From positions 6,462 through 70,461 of the forward strand of contig JAWOBX010000049.1 of assembly GCA_046484125.1 (NCBI GenBank): DNA of 64,000 bases, read 5' to 3'. The notes below the pieces were generated by a model. The model did not search any database. It worked only from the letters and a program-made list of their open reading frames with translations, and was not told the origin of the DNA. Source of the DNA: JBGLNL01 sp046484125. GTDB lineage: Bacteria > Chloroflexota > Dehalococcoidia > SZUA-161 > SpSt-899. Within the stretch, counting starts at the first letter, position 1, and the number at the start of each line of letters is the position of its first letter. Position numbers and translations under genes: made by a program. Of the stretch, positions 8,842-18,066 are shown one piece after another.

Positions 8842-8930
8842 GTCAATCAAGAGGCAAGTCCTCTTCAGATGCGTCGGCTTCCGAACGAGGCCATTACGAA
8901 CATAAATACTTAAGGAAGGAGAAAAACAAC

Positions 8931-9857
8931 ATGGAAGTAATCGGAGAGAACATTCACATCATCTCCAAGCAGATCCGGGAGGCCGTTGACAATCGCGACA
9001 AAGGGTTTATTCAGGACCTGGCCAGAAAACAGCAGGAGGCAGGAGCCAAATTCCTGGACCTGAACATCGGTCCGCGGAAAAAGGATGGCGTGGAGGTCAT
9101 GCAATGGATGGTTGAGACAGTCAAAGAGATAACAGATCTCCCTATCTCTCTGGATACCACCAATGCCGCTGCTATTGAAGCCGGACTTAAGATGCTGCCG
9201 CCAAAAACCATAATAAACAGTACAAACGCCAACCCTGAAAGGATGCAGGTTCTCATGCCTATGGCGGCTGAGCACGATGCGATGCTGATTTGCCTGACCT
9301 TGAGAGCCACCGGCCTGCCGGCTACGGCGGACGAGCGAGCCGAAATCGCCGCCACCGATCTGATGATGACCGCTATGGAATACGGTCTGCCCATGGAGAA
9401 TATCATATTCGATCCTCTGGCTATGACCGTCAATGGAACGCAGTCTCATGGCCCCGAGGTTATAAAGGCGACGCAGGTCATAAAATCGTTGAACGATCCG
9501 CCCTTCCTTACCACCTGCGGGCTTTCCAACGTCTCAAATTCCTGCCGTGACGAAGTTCGGCCCATTCTCAATCGAGTGTATGCCGCCATGCTGGCCGGAG
9601 CCGGGATGGACTGGCCGATCGCCGATGCTTTTGACCAGGAACTTCGTAAAGTAATTGACATAGTTAATAACCGTGATGACTCAACACCGCTCAATAAGTT
9701 GTATCTTGCGCTGCATGATGCCTCGGCAGCGGGTGCCGCCGAGGAGTTTGATTTCAGCATCGTTGATCAGAATGACCCCGAGCAGGTTGCTGTCATGAAA
9801 ACCGCCAAGGTGCTGTTAAACCAGACGCTTTACGCTCACGGTTTTCTAAATCTCTAA
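8931..9857 (+). CDS. acsE: Methyltetrahydrofolate:corrinoid iron-sulfur protein methyltransferase
   Basis: A 308-residue TIM-barrel protein of the dihydropteroate-synthase-like methyltransferase family. Family segments seen include GENIHIIS at the start, FLDLNIGP, LDTTN, INSTNAN and FDPLAMTVNG. AcsE moves the methyl group of methyl-THF to the cobalt of the corrinoid protein in the acetyl-CoA pathway. The ATG at 8931 has AAGGAAGGAG upstream; the longer in-frame extension back to 8838 is not needed by the family. It is the last gene of the operon, followed by a strong terminator. A MetH-like or other corrinoid methyltransferase is a less likely alternative. Confidence 0.88.
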   Translation: MEVIGENIHIISKQIREAVDNRDKGFIQDLARKQQEAGAKFLDLNIGPRKKDGVEVMQWMVETVKEITDLPISLDTTNAAAIEAGLKMLPPKTIINSTNANPERMQVLMPMAAEHDAMLICLTLRATGLPATADERAEIAATDLMMTAMEYGLPMENIIFDPLAMTVNGTQSHGPEVIKATQVIKSLNDPPFLTTCGLSNVSNSCRDEVRPILNRVYAAMLAGAGMDWPIADAFDQELRKVIDIVNNRDDSTPLNKLYLALHDASAAGAAEEFDFSIVDQNDPEQVAVMKTAKVLLNQTLYAHGFLNL

Positions 9858-9864
9858 AAATCAA

Positions 9865-9901
9865 AACAGCCTCCCGGAGTCAAATTCTCCGGGAGGCTGT
9901 T
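9865..9901. terminator. Bidirectional intrinsic terminator between acsE and mutL
   Basis: A perfect 15-bp stem (AACAGCCTCCCGGAG and its complement) with a 7-base loop lies between convergent genes. Read leftward it is followed by TTTTGATTTTT, a good U-tract for mutL; read rightward the tail is TTCTTAAAT. Confidence 0.85.
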
Positions 9902-9924
9902 CTTAAATCATCTCCGTATCGCGG

Positions 9925-11631
9925 TTATCTTCCGAATTCCCTTTCCAAACGGGACAGGTCGAGACTGATGATAGAAGGCCTGCCATGGGGACATGTGCGG
10001 GGTGAGGCAGTCTCCTCAAGTTCCCTCAACAACTGTTCCATCTCCTGTAAACTGAGCGCCTGCCTCGCTTTGATAGCTCCGTGACACGCGAGTGAAGCCG
10101 CGATTCTCTCCATCGTCGAGCTGGTAAGTAGATCATCCAGGAAGTCTATCGTCTCCAGTAGAAAAGGAACTATCTCCTGCCGACTGAGAAACGCCGGAAT
10201 TGCGCGTAAAAGATAGGTCCTCTCACCGAATTGCTCAATATCAAAACCTGATTCCCTCAGTTCATCCAGGTGAGTACTGATGACCTCAGCCTGACTGGCT
10301 GTCAGGTCTACGCTGACAGGTTCAAGCAACCCCTGTACCTCTATGTTTGAATCTGCTTGTTGACGGCGGACCTTCTCAAAAAGGACCCTTTCATGCGCCG
10401 CGTGTTGATCGATGAGAAAAAGTCCGTCGGGGCCTTCAGCCAGTATATACGTCCCGTGAAATTGCCCGATAATGCGCAGTATGGGAAGATGAGTCGAGAC
10501 TTCTCCGCGACTTACCTCTGTTAGTGCCTGTCTGGCCTGATAGGGTGTATGCCGTGCCGTTTCAGGTAACGGTATCGGTGACGGAATGGCGTTCGAGGTC
10601 AGTTGGGTGCGCTCATTAATGGCGGGAACGACCGGTTTACCGATGAGCGCCTCGCGTACAGCTTTCTGAACCGTGGTGAAGATCGTCCCTTCATCACGGA
10701 ACTTGACCTCGCGCTTGGTCGGGTGAACGTTTACATCAACTTCGCTCGATGGTATAAAGATGTTCAGAACTACTACCGGATGTTTACCGGAGATGAGCAT
10801 ACCCCGATACGCTTCTTCAGCGGAGTAATTGAGCATACGGCTCTGCACCCATCTCCTGTTGACAAAAAAGCTCAGGTAATTGCGGTTCGAGCGTGATACT
10901 GTGGGCGGGCTTACGAACCCGGATAGTCGCACCGAATGGCCTTCCAGCAGGCCTTCATGGGAAAGCTCTATCATCGATTCCGCGATATCCAGTCCATACG
11001 CTTCAACAAGTACGTCCTTCAGACTGCCATTTCCTGGTGAGCGCAGAGTTGTCCGGCCATTTATTAAAAGTTCCAGCTTGACCTCCGGATAGGCCATACT
11101 GTACTGGGTAACCATGTGGCTTATATGACCGCTCTCAGTTGATGTTGACTTTAAGAACTTCAGTCGAGCCGGCACGTTCTGAAACAGGTTTGTTACGGTT
11201 ACAGTCGTGCCAGGCGGTGCGCCCTGTTTGCTGCGGCTCTTGATTACGCCGCTCTCCAGTTTTAGGCTGGTTCCTGCGACATCACCGGCGTTCCTTGTAA
11301 TCAGTGAAACGTCGGAGACAGAAGCGATCGTTGGTAGCGCCTCGCCCCGGAATCCAAGAGTCGAAAGATTTTCGATGTCGGCCTCGGAGCTTATCTTACT
11401 GGTGGCATGCCGATGGAAGGCCAGCTCTATCTCACCCTCAGCGATACCCGACCCGTTATCAGAAACGCGAATCAGATCCTTTCCGCCTCCTTTGACTTCA
11501 ATCGATATCTGAGTAGCGCCGGAATCAAGGGAATTCTCGATGAGTTCCTTTACGACGGAGGATGGCCGTTCAACCACCTCACCGGCGGCGATTTTAGAGA
11601 CAACGATAGGGGGTAGAGTCTGAATCGGCAA
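9925..11631 (-). CDS. mutL: DNA mismatch repair protein MutL
   Basis: A 568-residue MutL. The GHKL ATPase domain shows ELIENSLDSGA, DNGSGI and TLGFRGEAL. The C-terminal endonuclease motifs are DQHAAHERVLFE, ACHGAIKA and CPHGRPS, so it is a nicking MutL as in bacteria that lack MutH. The start is TTG with GAGGAAG six bases upstream. No mutS is present in the window. It couples mismatch recognition to strand incision. Confidence 0.95.
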   Translation of the reverse strand: MPIQTLPPIVVSKIAAGEVVERPSSVVKELIENSLDSGATQISIEVKGGGKDLIRVSDNGSGIAEGEIELAFHRHATSKISSEADIENLSTLGFRGEALPTIASVSDVSLITRNAGDVAGTSLKLESGVIKSRSKQGAPPGTTVTVTNLFQNVPARLKFLKSTSTESGHISHMVTQYSMAYPEVKLELLINGRTTLRSPGNGSLKDVLVEAYGLDIAESMIELSHEGLLEGHSVRLSGFVSPPTVSRSNRNYLSFFVNRRWVQSRMLNYSAEEAYRGMLISGKHPVVVLNIFIPSSEVDVNVHPTKREVKFRDEGTIFTTVQKAVREALIGKPVVPAINERTQLTSNAIPSPIPLPETARHTPYQARQALTEVSRGEVSTHLPILRIIGQFHGTYILAEGPDGLFLIDQHAAHERVLFEKVRRQQADSNIEVQGLLEPVSVDLTASQAEVISTHLDELRESGFDIEQFGERTYLLRAIPAFLSRQEIVPFLLETIDFLDDLLTSSTMERIAASLACHGAIKARQALSLQEMEQLLRELEETASPRTCPHGRPSIISLDLSRLEREFGR

Positions 11632-11747
11632 AACTTCCTCACCCTGAATAATTATGTCTTATTTTACCAGAGCCGGTTCTACTTCCACAAAAAAGATGCG
11701 TGCCCGAAAACGGCGATTAGTTCGGCCGCAAATGGCATACTGTCAAT

Positions 11748-11820
11748 ATACGGTTTACCCTCCGCCATGCAAACATACCGTTTCATCACATAGTTCAAAT
11801 TTTTGCCGTATGTTTACCGC
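11748..11820. promoter_or_regulatory. Three related half-sites upstream of the carboxyltransferase operon
   Basis: Within the 283-base divergent gap there are three similar words: ATACGGTTTACC (11748-11759), AAACATACCGTTT (11771-11783) and CCGTATGTTTACCGC (11806-11820). The last two contain an inverted pair AAACATAC/GTATGTTT. Their clustering upstream of the carboxyltransferase start suggests binding sites for one regulator; which one is unknown. Confidence 0.35.
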
Positions 11821-11914
11821 AATGAGCATCCCCTCACCTTGCGTTTCCATTCATTTTGTCTTAGAATAAGCCTAGAATCGCAACATCTTATTCAACCCCT
11901 TAGGAGGCCATCTG

Positions 11915-13468
11915 GTGAAAACCGTCTCTCAACGTTTGGAAGAGCTGCGCGAGCGCCGGGGAAAAGAACTGGCAATGGGAGGCCCTGACCGGATAAACAA
12001 ACAGCATGATTCAGGTAAGTTGACGGCAAGGGAAAGGCTCCACCTGCTATTCGATGAAGGAAGTTTCGTAGAAACCGACATGTTCGTGAGGCACCGGTGT
12101 GACATGTTTGGCATGGAAAAAACATTCATTCCCGGCGAGGGAGTCGTCACCGGCTATGGGATGGTTGAAGGCAGAAAAGTATGCGCGTTCGCCCAGGACT
12201 TCACATCTACCGGTGGCACACTGGGTGAGATGCACGCTAAAAAGATATGCAAGGTAATGGACCTGGCCATGAAAACAGGGTGCCCCCTCATAGGTCTGAA
12301 TGACTCAGGCGGCGCGAGAATCCAGGAGGGCGTAGACGCGCTCAGCGGATACGGCGACATATTCTATCGGAACGCAATCGCCTCGGGCGTTATACCTCAA
12401 ATATCCGCCATAATGGGGCCGAGCGCCGGAGGCGCCGTTTATTCGCCGGCAATGACGGACTGGATCTTCATGGTCAAGAAAACAAGCTATATGTTCATCA
12501 CCGGCCCGGGAGTAATTAAAGAGGTGACCGGTGAAGAGATCACGTCAGAGGAACTTGGCGGCGCAATGTCCCACTCGACCAAGAGCGGGGTGTGCCATTT
12601 CGCCTGTGAAAGCGACGAGGACGCGATAGAGAAGGTAAAGGAGTTGCTCAGGTATCTGCCCAACAACAATATGGAAGACCCGCCCATGGTTCAAACGGAG
12701 GACGATCCGGACCGGACCGAACCCGGACTCGATACCTTAATCCCGGATAACCCCCAGCAGGTTTACGATATGAGAAAAGTAATTGAGGCGATAGTCGACA
12801 ACGGGGTGACCGTCGAGCCTCATTATCATTATGCTAAAAACCTCATCGTTTGCTTCGCCCGCCTCAACGGCAGAGCGGTGGGGATCATCGCCAATCAGCC
12901 GATGCACCTGGCCGGTTGCCTCGACGTTGACGCCTCGGATAAACTCACCCGATTTGTCAGGTTCTGCGACGCCTTTAACATACCCATGCTCACCATCGCT
13001 GACGTCCCTGGATATCTCCCCGGCACCAATCAGGAGTGGTCGGGAATAATACGGCATGGCGCGAAGATACTCTGGTGCTATTCGGAGGCGACCGTTCCCA
13101 AAGTCACATTAATCACTCGGAAAGATTACGGTGGATCTTATCTGGCGATGTGCAGCAAGGCGCTTGGCGCTGATCTGACGTTCGCCTGGCCGACGGCCGA
13201 GATCGCTGTCATGGGAGCCCAGGGAGCTATCCCCATCCTTTATGGCAAAGAGATAAAAAAGGCGGAAGATCCCGAAGCGGTGAGGGCACAGAAGCTGGAT
13301 GAATACAAGGATGCGTTGTACAACCCTTATATCGCGGCAGCCCGCGGACTGGTGGACGAGGTGATAATGCCCAGTGAAAGCAGGCCCAGGATAATCAATG
13401 CTTTCGAGATGCTCGATACCAAGCGTGAGGTAAGGCCACCGAAGAAGCACGGCAACATACCGGTATAG
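11915..13468 (+). CDS. Acyl-CoA carboxylase/decarboxylase carboxyltransferase subunit (MmdA/PccB)
   Basis: A 517-residue biotin-dependent carboxyltransferase with both N and C crotonase-like halves. Motifs are NDSGGARIQEG, GPSAGGAVYSPAM, ADVPGYLPG, DYGGSYLAM and AEIAVMGAQGA. It moves the carboxyl group between carboxybiotin and an acyl-CoA such as propionyl/methylmalonyl-CoA. The start is GTG with AGGAGG in front. Next come a 63-aa protein and the biotin-carrying carboxyltransferase subunit, so a transcarboxylase-like complex that exchanges carboxyl between methylmalonyl-CoA and pyruvate is plausible. No separate biotin carboxylase lies in the window. Confidence 0.9.
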   Translation: MKTVSQRLEELRERRGKELAMGGPDRINKQHDSGKLTARERLHLLFDEGSFVETDMFVRHRCDMFGMEKTFIPGEGVVTGYGMVEGRKVCAFAQDFTSTGGTLGEMHAKKICKVMDLAMKTGCPLIGLNDSGGARIQEGVDALSGYGDIFYRNAIASGVIPQISAIMGPSAGGAVYSPAMTDWIFMVKKTSYMFITGPGVIKEVTGEEITSEELGGAMSHSTKSGVCHFACESDEDAIEKVKELLRYLPNNNMEDPPMVQTEDDPDRTEPGLDTLIPDNPQQVYDMRKVIEAIVDNGVTVEPHYHYAKNLIVCFARLNGRAVGIIANQPMHLAGCLDVDASDKLTRFVRFCDAFNIPMLTIADVPGYLPGTNQEWSGIIRHGAKILWCYSEATVPKVTLITRKDYGGSYLAMCSKALGADLTFAWPTAEIAVMGAQGAIPILYGKEIKKAEDPEAVRAQKLDEYKDALYNPYIAAARGLVDEVIMPSESRPRIINAFEMLDTKREVRPPKKHGNIPV

Positions 13469-13469
13469 G

Positions 13470-13661
13470 ATGTCAATCATGGAGGATAAGAAAAAGCTGT
13501 CAGCCATTACCGCTGCCATAAACGCCTACATCGAGGAAGAGTCAGCGCCTGGAATTCGAAAGCAACCTGTACCCGAGGTAAGCTTATGGAGGGCATCAGG
13601 ACGGCAGGAGATAATGATGATGTCCAATCTATGGCAGCGTAGAATCGTACCGTTACGTTGA
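13470..13661 (+). CDS. Small carboxylase-associated protein
   Basis: A 63-residue protein between two carboxyltransferase genes, starting one base after the upstream stop. It has no membrane segment. Residues 10-21 read SAITAAINAYIE, and the C-terminal part has WRASGRQEIMM and LWQRR. Similar small proteins with a 'W..aGRqe.M' ending accompany decarboxylase/transcarboxylase subunits in anaerobes (from memory), where they take the place of a delta/gamma assembly subunit. The exact function is unknown. An ATG at 13479 is an alternative start. Confidence 0.7.
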   Translation: MSIMEDKKKLSAITAAINAYIEEESAPGIRKQPVPEVSLWRASGRQEIMMMSNLWQRRIVPLR

Positions 13662-13680
13662 ATCTGAAAGGAGCTTTTAA

Positions 13681-15645
13681 GTGAAGGGAATTAAAGAGGG
13701 CACGATTAAGGCCAGAGACCTTACCTCGGATAAAGTAAAGGAGAGGCCCAAACAGCCCAATCCTGTCAAAATATGTGATACCACTCTTCGCGACGGACAT
13801 CAATCCCTGCTGGCCACCCGCATGCGCACCGAGGATATGGAATACGTGGCGGAGGAAATCAGCAAATGCGGCTTTCATGCCGTCGAGGTATGGGGAGGCG
13901 CCACATTCGATGTTCCGCACAGGTACCTGGGGGAGGATCCGTGGGAACGCCCCAGAACCCTGAAAAAACTGATTCCCGATACCCCTTTTCAAATGCTGCT
14001 GAGGGGACAGAACATCGTTGCCTATCGCAATCACCCGGATGACCTGGTAGACGCCTTCGTCGAGCAGGCGGCGGAAGTCGGGATCGATATTTTCCGCGTC
14101 TTCGACGCTGTTAACGACGAGCGAAATATGGAAAGAGCCGGAAAGGCGGTCAAAAAGGTAGGTAAGCATTTCCAGGGAACGGTATGCTATTCACTGACCC
14201 AGCCGCGTATGGGCGGTCCTGTATACAACGTCGACTTTTATGTAAACAAGGCGATCACTCTCCAGAACATGGGCGCCGATTCGATTTGCATCAAGGATCA
14301 GGCCGGACTGATATCACCGTATGACGCGTTCGAACTGATAAAGGCGCTTAAGAAAGCTTTGAGTATACCGGTGGAATTGCACACCCACTACACCAGCGGA
14401 CAGGCCTCTATGTCATATCTAAAAGCGATTGAGGCTGGTGTCGATATCATCGATACAGCGATATCGCCGTTTGCTTTGCGAACATCCCAGCCCGCGATAG
14501 AGCCATTGATAGTTGCCCTCTACGGAACCGAAAGGGATACCGGTCTCGATGTTGAGCAGATATTCAAGGTCGCGCAGATGCTCGAGGAAATAGCTCCCAA
14601 ATACCGCGATTTCCTTGATACGTCTTCAATGTCGGTAATCGATTCCGGCGTGCTGGTCCACCAGATACCCGGCGGGATGACCAGCAATCTTGTATCTCAG
14701 CTCAGGCAAGCGGGCTCGCTTGATAAGCTGGCGGAAGTGCGAGCCGAAACCGCCAGAACACGCGCTGAACTGGGTTACCCGCCCCTCGTAACACCCACAA
14801 GCCAGCTGGTAGGTGTTCAGGCTGTCCAAAACGTGCTTGGCGGAAGATACAATATGATAGCCAAAGAGACCAGGGACTATTGCTATGGACTCTACGGCAA
14901 GCCGCCGGCTCCTATTGATAAAAACGTGCAGAAGGCTATTCTGAAAGGATATGAACGGGGAGAAAAACCCATTACGGGAAGGGCCGCGGACGAACTGGAG
15001 CCCGAACTGGAAAAAGCCAGGGAGGAATCAAAGGAATTTGCCCGAAACGATCAGGACGTACTCCTGTATGCTATGTTTCCTACCACAGGCGCCAGGTTCC
15101 TGAAGTATAAGTACGGGATTGATAAGACAATACCTCCCGACTGGAAACCGCCAAGCGCTCCAAAGACACTGGAAGAGGTCAGACGGGAGGACGATTTGAT
15201 CGCGAAGGCTAAAGCCGGCGAATTGACTGAGAAAAAAGAAGCGCCGCCGAAAGGAGGCGGAGTCAGAACCTTCAATGTGTATATAGGTGACGAGTTTTAC
15301 GAGGTTGATGTTGAGCCGGTGGGCAATGCCCCAGTTGCGGTCAATCAGTCCGTAAGGTCCCAGCCGGCACCACCCACGGATGCCGGAGCCCAAAAGCCGG
15401 AAACTCCTTCGGTAACTGCGAGCGTTGAAGGAGAGCCGGTTGTCGCGCCGATGCCCGGCATGATTATAAATTACACTGTAAATGTCGGTGATAAAGTATC
15501 GGCGGGTGACCCGCTGGTAATACTCGAGGCCATGAAGATGCAGAACACTATTTCAGCTCCGGTCGGAGGTACCATTGCCTCTATCAACTGCAAGCCGGGG
15601 GCGAATGTCGCCAGAGAAGATGTTCTGGCAGTGATAAAGTCGTGA
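13681..15645 (+). CDS. Pyruvate/oxaloacetate carboxyltransferase with biotinyl domain
   Basis: A 654-residue protein. The HMGL-like TIM barrel begins at ICDTTLRDGHQSL and includes EVWGGATFD and the metal-binding HTHYTSG. A PYC/OADA conserved domain follows, then a Pro/Ala/Thr linker (about 545-580) and a C-terminal biotinyl domain with the lysine in EAMKMQN. This is the form found as PycB, OadA or the 5S transcarboxylase subunit. It moves CO2 between carboxybiotin and pyruvate/oxaloacetate. The start is GTG after GAAAGGAG. With malate dehydrogenase next, it feeds the reductive C4 branch. Confidence 0.92.
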   Translation: MKGIKEGTIKARDLTSDKVKERPKQPNPVKICDTTLRDGHQSLLATRMRTEDMEYVAEEISKCGFHAVEVWGGATFDVPHRYLGEDPWERPRTLKKLIPDTPFQMLLRGQNIVAYRNHPDDLVDAFVEQAAEVGIDIFRVFDAVNDERNMERAGKAVKKVGKHFQGTVCYSLTQPRMGGPVYNVDFYVNKAITLQNMGADSICIKDQAGLISPYDAFELIKALKKALSIPVELHTHYTSGQASMSYLKAIEAGVDIIDTAISPFALRTSQPAIEPLIVALYGTERDTGLDVEQIFKVAQMLEEIAPKYRDFLDTSSMSVIDSGVLVHQIPGGMTSNLVSQLRQAGSLDKLAEVRAETARTRAELGYPPLVTPTSQLVGVQAVQNVLGGRYNMIAKETRDYCYGLYGKPPAPIDKNVQKAILKGYERGEKPITGRAADELEPELEKAREESKEFARNDQDVLLYAMFPTTGARFLKYKYGIDKTIPPDWKPPSAPKTLEEVRREDDLIAKAKAGELTEKKEAPPKGGGVRTFNVYIGDEFYEVDVEPVGNAPVAVNQSVRSQPAPPTDAGAQKPETPSVTASVEGEPVVAPMPGMIINYTVNVGDKVSAGDPLVILEAMKMQNTISAPVGGTIASINCKPGANVAREDVLAVIKS

Positions 15646-15759
15646 TGATCTATCGGTTATAATACGGAGCGCCAGCTATTAATGATCCAACTTATTCCCG
15701 ATAAGTGCGGAAGTCAGACGATAATTGCTGGATAAACGTGAATTTATGGAGGTAGAAGG

Positions 15760-16686
15760 ATGAGAAGCAAGGTCTCGATAATAGGCGCTGGTAACGTGGG
15801 GGCAACCTGCGCCTTCAGGATTGCCGAATGGGGGTATTCCGACGTTGTGCTGGTCGATATAATCGAGGGCATGCCGCAGGGAAAAGGCCTGGATATGCTG
15901 GAGGCCACTCCGATATTGGGTTCGGACATAACTGTAACAGGCACAAACAGCTACGAGGAAACGGCTAACTCTGATATCGTGGTTATAACATCGGGTATAG
16001 CCAGAAAACCGGGGATGAGCCGGGATGATCTGGTTCTTACCAATACAAAAATTGTACAGGAAGTCACTGAAAACGTTGTCAAAAACTCGCCTGACTGCAT
16101 CATAATTGTGGTATGTAATCCGCTTGACGCCATGGCTCAACTGGCGTTACATGTCAGCAAGTTCCCGAAGAACAGGGTCTTCGGGCAGTCAGGAGTTCTG
16201 GACAGCGCCCGATTTCGCACGTTCATCGCCCAGGAACTTAAGGTTTCTGTTAAGGATGTGTTCACCTGCGTCCTCGGTGGCCATGGTGATACGATGGTTC
16301 CGGTCATAAGTCTCTGTACCGTGGGAGGAATTCCCATTACCGAGCTCTTGCCGAAGGATAAGATTGATGAGATGGTAAAGCGCACCGTCAATGGTGGTGC
16401 CGAGATCGTAAACCTGCTAAAAACCGGGAGCGCTTTCTATGCCCCAGGCGTGGCTACGGCTCAAATGGTGGAAGCGGTATTACTCGACCAGAAAAAAATA
16501 CTGCCGTGCTCTACACTGCTTGAGGGAGAATATGGAATAAACGGTGTATTCGCGGGCATCCCGTGTAAGCTGGGTAAGGATGGTGTCGAGCAGATTGTTG
16601 AATTGAAGCTCTCGGATGACGAGAACGCCGGCTTGAAGAAATCCGCCGAGGCTGTCCGGGAGTTACTCAACGTTATGGGGATCTAG
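15760..16686 (+). CDS. mdh: NAD-dependent malate dehydrogenase
   Basis: A 308-residue member of the lactate/malate dehydrogenase family. The Rossmann motif is GAGNVGA; the substrate loop is ARKPGMSRDDL, with the Met context seen in LDH-like malate dehydrogenases; the catalytic His is in GGHGDTMVP. It reduces oxaloacetate to malate or the reverse. ATG is preceded by TGGAGG. It sits between the carboxyltransferase and fumarase alpha, in pathway order. Confidence 0.93.
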   Translation: MRSKVSIIGAGNVGATCAFRIAEWGYSDVVLVDIIEGMPQGKGLDMLEATPILGSDITVTGTNSYEETANSDIVVITSGIARKPGMSRDDLVLTNTKIVQEVTENVVKNSPDCIIIVVCNPLDAMAQLALHVSKFPKNRVFGQSGVLDSARFRTFIAQELKVSVKDVFTCVLGGHGDTMVPVISLCTVGGIPITELLPKDKIDEMVKRTVNGGAEIVNLLKTGSAFYAPGVATAQMVEAVLLDQKKILPCSTLLEGEYGINGVFAGIPCKLGKDGVEQIVELKLSDDENAGLKKSAEAVRELLNVMGI

Positions 16687-16717
16687 CGCTCGAAAAAGCA
16701 TACCGCCAAAAATACGA

Positions 16718-16754
16718 GGGCCTGATTCCCTTTGAGAGAGGGGAACAGGCCTTT
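16718..16754 (+). terminator. Hairpin after mdh
   Basis: GGCCTGATTCCC pairs with GGGAACAGGCC (11 bp with one bulged base) around a 10-base loop, followed by TTTC. It probably ends or attenuates the transcript 30 bases after mdh; the U-tract is short. Confidence 0.55.
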
Positions 16755-16793
16755 CAATTGTTAAGACTTCTCGTTGTCGAGCAGGAGAGATAA

Positions 16794-17639
16794 ATGAGAG
16801 ATATAAACACAGGTGATGTAACAGCGACTGTGTCTAGATTATGTAAAGAGGCCAATTTCTACCTCGGTGATGATGTCCGTTCAGCCCTCCAGAGGGCAAA
16901 GGATTCGGAGAAGTCAGAGATCGGCAAAGAGGTGATAGAACAAATCCTGAAAAACGCCGATATAGCCGCCAGTGAACAAATACCGTTGTGCCAGGATACC
17001 GGCCTGGCGGTGGTGTTCCTGGATATAGGGCAGGATGCCCATATCTCAGGCGGCGATCTCTATCAGGCAGTGGAGGAGGGGATAAGGAAGGGTTACGAGG
17101 AAGGCTTTCTCAGAAAATCTGTGGTCGAACATCCATTTTCGACACGTGATAATTCCAGAGACAACACACCACCGGTTATCCACACCCGAATAGTTTCTGG
17201 TGATCGATTGAAGGTGATCGTAGCACCGAAAGGCGGCGGCAGCGAGAATATGAGCAGGGTAACGGTGCTCAAGCCCGCTCAGGGACGCCGGGGTATTATA
17301 GACTACGTGGTCCAGGTCGTAGTTGAAGCCGGCAGCAATCCATGTCCGCCATTGATAATAGGAGTTGGTATAGGGGGCACCATCGAGCAAACGGCCCTTA
17401 TAGCCAAAAGATCGCTGCTTCGCGAAGTGGGCAAGCCCAATCCCGACCCCGAGATCGCCGAGCTGGAGACCGAACTTCTGCAGCGGATCAACGAATCCGG
17501 CGTAGGGCCTCAGGGATTTGGGGGAACCTCCACAGCGCTCGCCGTTCATATAGAGACCTATCCAGCCCACATAGCAAGTATGCCGGTGGCTGTCAATATC
17601 CAGTGTCATAGCGCGAGGCACAAGGAAGCTGTATTGTAA
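16794..17639 (+). CDS. Class I fumarate hydratase, alpha subunit
   Basis: A 281-residue alpha subunit of the two-component iron-sulfur fumarase/tartrate dehydratase family. The three probable [4Fe-4S] ligands are the cysteines in PLCQDTG, NPCPP and QCHSARH. It makes fumarate from malate together with the beta subunit, whose gene is separated from it by four redox genes (start 21633). Being oxygen-sensitive, it fits an anaerobe. ATG at 16794 has GGAGAG close by. Confidence 0.93.
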   Translation: MRDINTGDVTATVSRLCKEANFYLGDDVRSALQRAKDSEKSEIGKEVIEQILKNADIAASEQIPLCQDTGLAVVFLDIGQDAHISGGDLYQAVEEGIRKGYEEGFLRKSVVEHPFSTRDNSRDNTPPVIHTRIVSGDRLKVIVAPKGGGSENMSRVTVLKPAQGRRGIIDYVVQVVVEAGSNPCPPLIIGVGIGGTIEQTALIAKRSLLREVGKPNPDPEIAELETELLQRINESGVGPQGFGGTSTALAVHIETYPAHIASMPVAVNIQCHSARHKEAVL

Positions 17640-17657
17640 GGTTGTAAGGTAAAAACC

Positions 17658-18056
17658 ATGAAAAAGATCAATCCGAAAAAGACCGACTTTATCCAGAGGA
17701 TTAACGCTATAAGCGGCCAGAATGCTGGACAGTGTTACCAGTGCGGTACCTGCTCAGCGGCGTGCCCTAACGCGGAAGATCTGGACTTGCTGCCCAGACA
17801 AATAATGAGGCGGACGCAACTGGGTATGGAGGCAGATGTCAAGAATGCCACGGCCCCCTGGATATGCGCTTCGTGCCTTTCATGTACGATTCGTTGCCCT
17901 AGGGGAATAGACCTGGCAAGGGTTATGGAAGCCATAAGGCTTCTTAAACTGAGGGATAATGTGGATTATGTCAATCCAAGAGAGCTTTCGCTCGAGGTAC
18001 TGGAGGATTTGCCTCAAATCGCGCTGATAAGCAGTTTTAGAAAACACACAGCCTGA
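17658..18056 (+). CDS. HdrC-like iron-sulfur subunit
   Basis: A 132-residue protein with two [4Fe-4S] motifs, CYQCGTCSAACP and CASCLSCTIRCP, as in heterodisulfide reductase subunit C. It carries electrons to the HdrB-like protein encoded 10 bases downstream. No HdrA-like flavoprotein lies here; the fumarate reductase subunits next to it are the likely partners. Confidence 0.88.
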   Translation: MKKINPKKTDFIQRINAISGQNAGQCYQCGTCSAACPNAEDLDLLPRQIMRRTQLGMEADVKNATAPWICASCLSCTIRCPRGIDLARVMEAIRLLKLRDNVDYVNPRELSLEVLEDLPQIALISSFRKHTA

Positions 18057-18066
18057 GGAATGAGAA

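Noticed and set aside
8838..8930. N-terminal extension of AcsE
   Set aside because: No family similarity, and a strong ribosome site stands before the ATG at 8931.
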